DNA of 64,000 nucleotides from Dendrolimus kikuchii (taxonomy: Eukaryota > Arthropoda > Insecta > Lepidoptera > Lasiocampidae): assembly GCA_019925095.2 (NCBI GenBank), contig CM034412.1, positions 5,329,501 through 5,393,500 of the forward strand, in the 5' to 3' direction. The notes under the pieces are model-generated. The model saw nothing but the letters and a program-made list of their open reading frames with translations. It made no database searches and was not told the DNA's origin. Shown piece after piece: positions 62,285 to 64,000 of the stretch; within the stretch, counting starts at the first letter, position 1, and every line of letters begins with the position of its first letter. A program made the position numbers and the translations under genes.

Positions 62285-62662
62285 GGTTACCGGTAACCTG
62301 CGTATTCTACCTGCACAACGGGGAGTGTTCCGAGGAATCGTTTGGTCTGGCGTCAACGTCTCATTTTTACAATTGCACCGCCTGCCATTGGCAGTATTTT
62401 CACCCCCTTTTCCTTAAGCTCACGCACAACTACGCGCCACGGTTCTCTAGAACGTTTATTCTGCATACAAAAATGATCTGGAAACAACTTCCCACCGCGT
62501 TTTCCCTCTGCGCTATGACATGAAGTTTTTTAAGAAAGACTTTATAACATCTCTTAAAGGTTGGCGACACCTTGGCAACTCCCTTAACATTGCGAACGCC
62601 TATAGGCGACAGTAACCACTCTCCATCAAGTGGGCTGGTTGCCTGTTTTTGAGACAATGAAA
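62285..62662 (+). mobile_element. J2: J-related LINE 3' end
   Basis: Readable pieces: the CVFYLHNGECSEE block, THTHFLKL-like block, TFILHTKMIWKQLPTAFSL, RYDMKFFKKDFITSLKGW, then tail GTAACCACTCTCCATCAAGT and an A-rich end. Frame-broken. Confidence 0.7.
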
Positions 62663-62885
62663 AAATATAACCAAAGGTTATAATGATTCTTTATGGTCTT
62701 ATTCCGATGTTTATCTGAGTGTCATAACTGATATCGTCGTAAATAAATATATTTTTTTTTATTCACAACTAAAAACGCCAAGGAATGCTACGACGACGAC
62801 GTATTCCTTAGTAAATTCCAACGATGGTTCTAGAAAACATGACCGCAGTGCCATCTTTTTGGCTATGATCGTCTATCCCACGAAA
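62663..62885. other. Spacer
   Basis: Contains a short (ACG)n at 62790-62801. No gene signal. Confidence 0.4.
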
Positions 62886-63010
62886 CATACGTAATTTATT
62901 GGGATAAAAAGTTATCTAAGTGTTGTCCCGCAGTATAAGCTAGCTCTGTATCGATTTTCATTTAAATCCGTTCAGTAATTTTCACGTGATGCTATATCAG
63001 ACAGGCAGGC
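62886..63010 (+). repeat. Z-like tail
   Basis: TTGGGATAAAAAGTTATCTA, then GTATCGATTTTCATTTAAAT, CCGTTCAGTAATTTTCACGTG and CAGACAGGCAGGCAC, the order of the 34884 and 62075 repeats. Confidence 0.5.
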
Positions 63011-64000
63011 ACAAGGTCTAAAAGTTTCATATTTGAAACCTGCTGGAGTCATTAGACCCCTGATTTTTTTAAACGCATTGTACAAACTCGATACCCTTTA
63101 CAAATATATTGTAATATAGATTGGATATCTAGACTTTAAAGTAAGAAGTTAGATAACTCTAATCAGGAGAGCGAAGCCAGCCCTAACACTATCTCACAAT
63201 CCACGCATTTTTGTGGTACACTTTACTGAGAAACTATCACACTTTCAGATTTAGGCAATAACATAGTAATTTCAATTGATTTCTAGATGTTATTCATCAT
63301 TAAAATATTATTTTATACACATGAAAAAAATAGAAGATATAATAATTTTCATTACAATTTTATTGTACTCCTAAGGCCATCTGTCGAAAATTATAAAATC
63401 AATAAGACATGTATGATATCAACTGGACTGTTACTAAGTAGAAAACTTCGCAAGCCCAACTAAAGCACCTCTTTTTGTTAGTATATCATAATAATAATAA
63501 TAACCCAAAAATGACCCTCTAATGAGCTTGAGACTCGATATTTCAGCATAATAGGCGATATATTCGCTACCATATTACAACATAATATTTTGTGCGGACG
63601 AAAACGGAAAACCATGAAATTATTTTTTCTCCGACTGTACCGCATATTGTAACTTGGCTACACCTTTGAGATATTTCTTCTTTAAGAGCATGAATAAACG
63701 CTTATAGGGCGAATAAGAAATCTTAATACTATCTTCAATATTTAGCCGTAATGTTATATAATAATCAAGATAAAATAGAGCAAGAACAATGTTGGGCTAA
63801 TTGTCTTAATACATAAATAATAAGATAATGATTGGTAACTTCTGTCATTTTTTTTCAAACTTGAACAGTTGCTTCTAAGATCGGACGCAGCCTTATACAA
63901 TAGTATGGTACTCCAAAGTCAAAAAGTGTAGTTTGGTTAAAAAAAAAAGAATAATAATATTTTTTGTTAAATTATTAATGTACAAAAAACACTACAGATA
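63011..64000. other. No feature recognised
   Basis: AT-rich DNA to the window end. The (ATA)n run at 63489-63502 is minor. Confidence 0.4.

Noticed and set aside
1..64000. Endogenous viral element or bacterial insertion
   Set aside because: No capsid, envelope, helicase or bacterial-type gene was seen in any frame; reverse transcriptases are of LINE type.

Overview
This window looks like non-coding, repeat-saturated nuclear DNA from an insect, most likely a moth or butterfly (Lepidoptera). The evidence is AT-rich composition, no intron-exon gene I can recognise, and dense retroelement debris of the Jockey/CR1-like, R1-like and RTE-like types. Several short repeats resemble ones I associate with lepidopteran genomes, but that association is from memory and untested here. 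I cannot name the species. I found no rRNA, no functional tRNA, no CRISPR, no prokaryotic operon and no convincing host gene. Nearly all long reading frames are transposon fragments or by-products of simple repeats.

The repeats fall into families that can be cross-referenced inside the window. Letters are mine.
J: Jockey/CR1-like LINE (long copy 855-3570; short copy 50671-51538; J2 subfamily at 41385-42070, 53290-53718 and 62285-62662).
A: about 300-bp SINE-like element, ten copies, with a J-like 3' tail.
F: second short retroelement with the same tail and a pyrimidine-rich body.
B: about 320-bp element starting near TTTTTGGCGGGAACTG, with clear target-site duplications (TSDs).
C and D: sister RTE-like LINEs with (TATG)n tails. 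C has seven 5'-truncated copies, each with a recognisable TSD.
G: R1-like LINE (a 2-kb copy at 47141-49138 and a tail copy at 23535-24090, both with long TSDs, plus an older relative at 19438).
S and T: tRNA-derived SINEs.
R, P, K, E and Z: further dispersed repeats.
DNA transposons: hAT-like elements at 12106-12565 and 26073-26449; PIF/Harbinger-like elements at 11822-12811 and 45091-45764, the second with a transposase relic; and several foldback hairpins.

Layout. 1-5 kb: an LTR fragment, the longest J LINE and the first A copy. 5-9 kb: AT-rich DNA with an A copy and an S SINE. 9-13.5 kb: a solo LTR, repeat R with a B element nested in it, and a hAT inside a Harbinger-like element. 13.5-24 kb: A, F, B, E, R1-like and RTE-like tails plus foldbacks. 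24-30 kb: a B-B-hAT cluster and a 48-bp tandem array split by an A copy. 30-36 kb: an inverted pair of C insertions with separate TSDs. 39-46 kb: nested J2/A, R/C and Harbinger. 47-51 kb: the intact-frame R1-like fragment and J. 53-59 kb: mixed tails and a 153-bp (51-codon) tandem amplification of part of a LINE ORF. 59.77-61.80 kb: a 2,030-bp array of 253 octanucleotide units. 61.9-64 kb: Z tails, J2 and unrecognised DNA.

The strongest leads are the octanucleotide array with block-wise homogenised variants, the in-frame amplification of a LINE protein segment, unclassified repeat R with its empty/filled site pair, and the near-perfect short palindromes scattered through old repeats.
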